Shown piece after piece: positions 60,301 through 64,000 of a DNA stretch of 64,000 nucleotides. The stretch spans positions 2,972,285-3,036,284 of the forward strand of contig JAYKAV010003044.1 of the NCBI GenBank assembly GCA_035582835.1, read 5' to 3'. A model generated the notes under the pieces. It was not told the DNA's origin. It saw only the letters and a list, made by a program, of their open reading frames with translations, and ran no database searches. This stretch comes from Phoebastria nigripes (taxonomy: Eukaryota > Chordata > Aves > Procellariiformes > Diomedeidae). Position 1 is the stretch's first letter. Every line of letters starts with the position of its first letter. Both the position numbers and the translations under genes were made by a program.

Positions 60301-63300
60301 CAGGTTGGTGTTCTCTCTCTTTCTCTCATCTCAGCCTTTCTTTCCCTAATATGGGACAGTAACTTGCCTCTCATGGAGAAACCATTTTTTAATGTGTGTA
60401 GCACTTTGGTAAATGTGCTTTGCCTGAGTTATTCAAAGTAGTGTTCTCACTGTACTAATGGAATGCTTCATCTCGATAGACTTCTTTACCTGTCACTTTG
60501 CAGGCTCTTGGCAGGCTTTGCCTCATTATACTCTCCTTGGTTTCCTGAGACATGCATCTTATGTTCAGTTAGTTAAAATAATAATAACCCCTAATATTTT
60601 TATACCAGTTATTTCTCTGAGTACTGTAGCTCAATGAGGGCAGAGAAATGAAAGTCTCTTTTAGGGTAATGTATGGAATGTAAGCCCTTGTTGTGGAACA
60701 AGGAAAGGGTGTATGGCAGTGACCTTAAAAGGGGTTAAAACTGAACTAGAGCCCCCTCTTTTCAGCTCTGTGCACACTCTGCTTCCTCTCAAGACTGAGA
60801 GGAGGACTTGTTCCATAAAGCTTGTTTTTTTTCTTTGTTGTAACAGAATTAATTTTCATTATTATTGTTACTTAACTTTTACCATTTATCATTGTTGTGT
60901 AACTCTCCTAGCATTTAAGAAATAAAGGAGAATATAATGGAGTTTCAAGTTAAGGTTGATTTTATTTCTTGCTCTTTGGAGATTCTATCTAAGCTATTAG
61001 CCAGCATTAGCTAATTCTTCCCAATAGCTGTGCAGCATGTTTCATCTCGGAGCATCCTAAAGTGCTTGACAAAGTGCAGATTGGATGCAATAAGTTATTC
61101 CAGTGATTTTAGTATGGTTTCCACATGGGACATCATCATTTGACTTGGTCATGGGGCCCACAGACAAATTTTAGCTCTCCAAAAGTGTTGTATAATGAAC
61201 AGATCTGCGGCTATAGATGGAGTTCAAACCATTTATCAGAGATGAAGGCTGGCAGCTCCTTCATAGTATATAATTCTGCAGGTCCAGAAGGCAAGATAAC
61301 ATATCCTGCTGGAATAGTTAACTGCACCGTTTTANACTTTGCTCCCAGCCCAAATTCCTCTTTTCCTTGCAGAACTAACACCTTTCAAAGTTCCTGCTGC
61401 ACATTCTGCTCTTGGAGGGCTTCCACCCACTGAGTAGTATCCCAGCTGGCATGACAGAGTTCTTCCAGGGACACTGATGGAAACAGCTTGTATTGCTGCT
61501 TGGATGGACAGTGCAGGGTGCAGGTGTAAGAATTTGAAGGATCAAAGCAGGATATGAAACTAAAAAGTGGCAAAGAAGTGCATTTAGCAAACTGAGATTA
61601 TTGACCAGCTTGTCTAGCTCTGGTGAAAGTATTATCTTCTGTCTTACCTGGTTGGAAATCATACTACAGCCAGTCTCCTGCCATTTCATACCACCTCTTC
61701 ACTGGAGTGAATTGCTCTGTGATAGCTGCTTGTGCTTTCTCAGATAACCAGAGGGGAAAAAAACCAAACAGGTTAAAAGGGTTGGGAGATGAAGACAGTG
61801 AGAAGCGGATGGGGAGTAGTTCCTTCTCATTGGGCTCTGCTGTTGCTGAGAATGAATGATGAGTTCTTGAGCAGGTGGAGCCAGGGGCCATGTACAATAA
61901 AGATCTCATCCAAAGTACCCTTTCTGGTACTGTTGTGGGACTTTACTGGTCAGTCACTGCTATAACCTGTAAGTGAGATTCTTCACGGTGAGGAGAAGCC
62001 AAATGAGAACTACTGAAAAAAAGATACTTTGGGCAAAGTGAGATCATCCTGGAGCTGGTGCCAGTCCCACTGGGAACATCTGACTCAACAGCATTTTTCT
62101 AAGATTTAAACTTACCCTTTTTTTTTTCTTTTTTCTTAAATGCCACAGGCAAACTAGAGCACCGTGCCATTAAAAAAAAAAAGTCTTCAAATTATTCTGT
62201 TGATGCTGGGAGCCAGAGATGCCACCATTTTGCTGAACTGAGGTGACACATGTTGGATTGGATTTCTATATTTGTTCTTTGTTGGGGGAATATGGAGCTT
62301 GAGTGGAATTTTTTTGAGGGCTTCAAAAATACAAATGCAGTGTTTGCAGGCCTGCTTATTTGTACTTGCCTGACACTATGCATGTACAAATTGCCTGGCT
62401 CCCTCCTGAACCCAGTGTGGCTTTTTTTTTTTTCTACACATGGGGAGCCTGCAAAAAAGGCAACTGCAGTTATGCAATTATCTTGAAGAGTGAGGTCTTA
62501 CTCTGTAGCCTTAGGTAGTGCTGGGTGTCATTAATGCTTTAAGCCCTGTTCCTTTCTCCTGGTATATTGGGTCTCTGCTGGCAGACTCCAGCCAACAACT
62601 CCACTGTTGGTTATTTGTTGCTGGGGCATCTTGTTACTTTTCTCTGTTTCTGTAGACAATGGGTCTGATTTTCCAGGAAAGCAGCTGGGAACAAGGAAAA
62701 GCTAATTTAGCAACCACAGGGCCTGCTTTGCAGACCACTGAAATTAAATATTTTCATTGTCTTCAACTTGACTGAAATGAAGTCCAGATTGTCCCCATTT
62801 CCTTTCTGCCTCCCAGTCTGGGGAGAGTCTTACCAGTGGAGAGGGACTTGCTAGTCATTAACAGAACAAATTTCTGAGGGGAAGAAGAAACACTGGGGAC
62901 CTGAGAGAAGTAGGATAAAGATCCAAATAGACATTCCTAAGCAAAAAAACTCCACAGTTTCCTAGAGGTCAAGTTTTGAAACGTGTATGTGGCCCTCTGC
63001 AGATCAGCTGCTCTGAAGACAATTGCTGCAGGGAAATTTTTCAAGTGTGGCTCTCCCGTTTTAAAAAAAGTGCTGCAGTTGCTAAGAAGAGGTAGGAGAA
63101 CCAGAAAATGGCTGAGGAAAGAAAATAGATTGAGTCATGATGAGTAGGAGCTGGGATCGACTCATTAAACTCATTGATGAGGTGTGCATCGCATGAAAAT
63201 GTTTGAAAATGCTTGACACTGCCAAAAGTATATGTGTGCAATAGTGACTGGTTCTCCATGACTGGCACTAACACGACTCCAGAAAAAGTGTGGGAGTGCT

Positions 63301-64000
63301 GAGTTTTCATAGCTAGAGTACTGATGTTCTAACCCGCAGCGTTTTGTGTATGTGGTTCAGCAACAAGGGAGGTCTTGCCTGGAAGGCATCACTTCTTCCC
63401 TTCACAGTCAGAGCTTTTTGCCCAGACAGCAGAGGCTCTCATGAAAATTTCCCTCTGAAGAGACCCATCTACAGCAAACACATGATGGAGAAAAAGGTAC
63501 TTCATTGAAAACTGCTTGATGTCATTCAGTGATTTGAAGTGCTCAACCTGTTGCCTTTTGCAATAACATTTCACGTCTTTGCAGACTCATCTCCACTGTT
63601 TCGATTGTTGCTTTAAAGTACAGTTGAGTTCCAAGACAGAAGTTAGCAGCATTTCTGCAGCAGGGGTAGGGAGGTTGATGCCATTCTGTGTGAGTATCTG
63701 ATTTTCACTTGAGGTTTGCTGTTGCTGGGAAACCTTGAAAGGACAGGAACATAGTTTGTTTAGTGTGATAATTCTTCCATCACTACAGGATCCCACTGAG
63801 ATGCATCAGACTTTCGGTAGCAGTAACTGAACAGTCATCAATAGACTCAAGTTAGATGGAAAAAGAAACTGAAATTGGAGGAGACACCCTTCATTCCTAT
63901 GAATCCCATAAGTGGTGTGCATCTGCTAACAACGTTGGTTAATGCTTTCCATTACATTCTTCTCATTTCTTTTTAGCAGTCCCTGTGGAGCACCAACATG
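57366..64000. other. Intergenic region downstream of MXRA8
   Basis: No gene that I can support on either strand and no CpG island. DVL1 is expected next by synteny, but its conserved N-terminal DIX exon is not present. The last 40 bases contain an isolated acceptor-like sequence that cannot be tested inside the window. Confidence 0.6.

Noticed and set aside
57366..64000. Possible start of DVL1 by synteny
   Set aside because: No CpG island and no sequence resembling the conserved N-terminal DIX domain; DVL1 presumably lies beyond the window.
1..64000. CRISPR arrays, bacterial operons, tRNA or rRNA genes
   Set aside because: No regularly spaced repeats and no tRNA B-box or rRNA-like sequence seen; the window is vertebrate nuclear DNA.

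Overview
This is nuclear DNA from a bird, in draft-assembly form. Three things point to this: a CR1 retrotransposon 3' end with the TATGATTCTATGA-type tail (about 43085-43632), an avian endogenous-retrovirus solo LTR with intact ends and a duplicated target site (9597-10169), and three intron-containing vertebrate genes with ordinary GT-AG introns. Scattered single Ns, a 91-base N gap and long homopolymers indicate a draft consensus. The LTR type suggests a non-chicken lineage, but I cannot name the species.

Region by region, all genes on the + strand: (1) 1-11301 holds a complete six-exon short-chain dehydrogenase/reductase gene of the C-factor/sniffer-like group (253 aa). It starts in a CpG island just after a pure pentanucleotide repeat and has an 8-kb first intron. 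(2) 12870-16145 is AURKAIP1 (mitoribosomal protein mS38): CpG-island promoter with an ETS-type site, a non-coding exon 1 and three coding exons (202 aa). (3) 16200-36400 is a 20-kb interval with no gene that I can support. It holds a MIR-type SINE, palindromes, homopolymers and the N gap. (4) 36404-56697 is MXRA8 (limitrin/DICAM): ten coding exons and 436 aa, with a signal peptide, two V-type Ig domains, one membrane span and a conserved cytoplasmic tail. Its first coding exon lies 7.7 kb upstream of the rest, and exon 2 is a 21-nt microexon. (5) 57060-64000 is intergenic, with ancient SINE remnants only.

The order AURKAIP1-MXRA8 on one strand matches the human 1p36.33 block (CCNL2-AURKAIP1-MXRA8-DVL1), so CCNL2 is expected upstream and DVL1 downstream of the window. 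The genes are neighbours by synteny. They are not a functional operon: one is a soluble oxidoreductase, one a mitochondrial translation factor and one a cell-surface adhesion molecule.

I found no new multi-gene system. The points most worth checking are the repeat at the SDR start codon, the antisense solo LTR in that gene, G-quadruplex-capable tracts in the AURKAIP1 and MXRA8 upstream regions, a 51-nt hairpin carrying inverted octamer motifs, and lineage-specific changes in MXRA8 (LGD in place of RGD, and an extra cysteine in Ig1).
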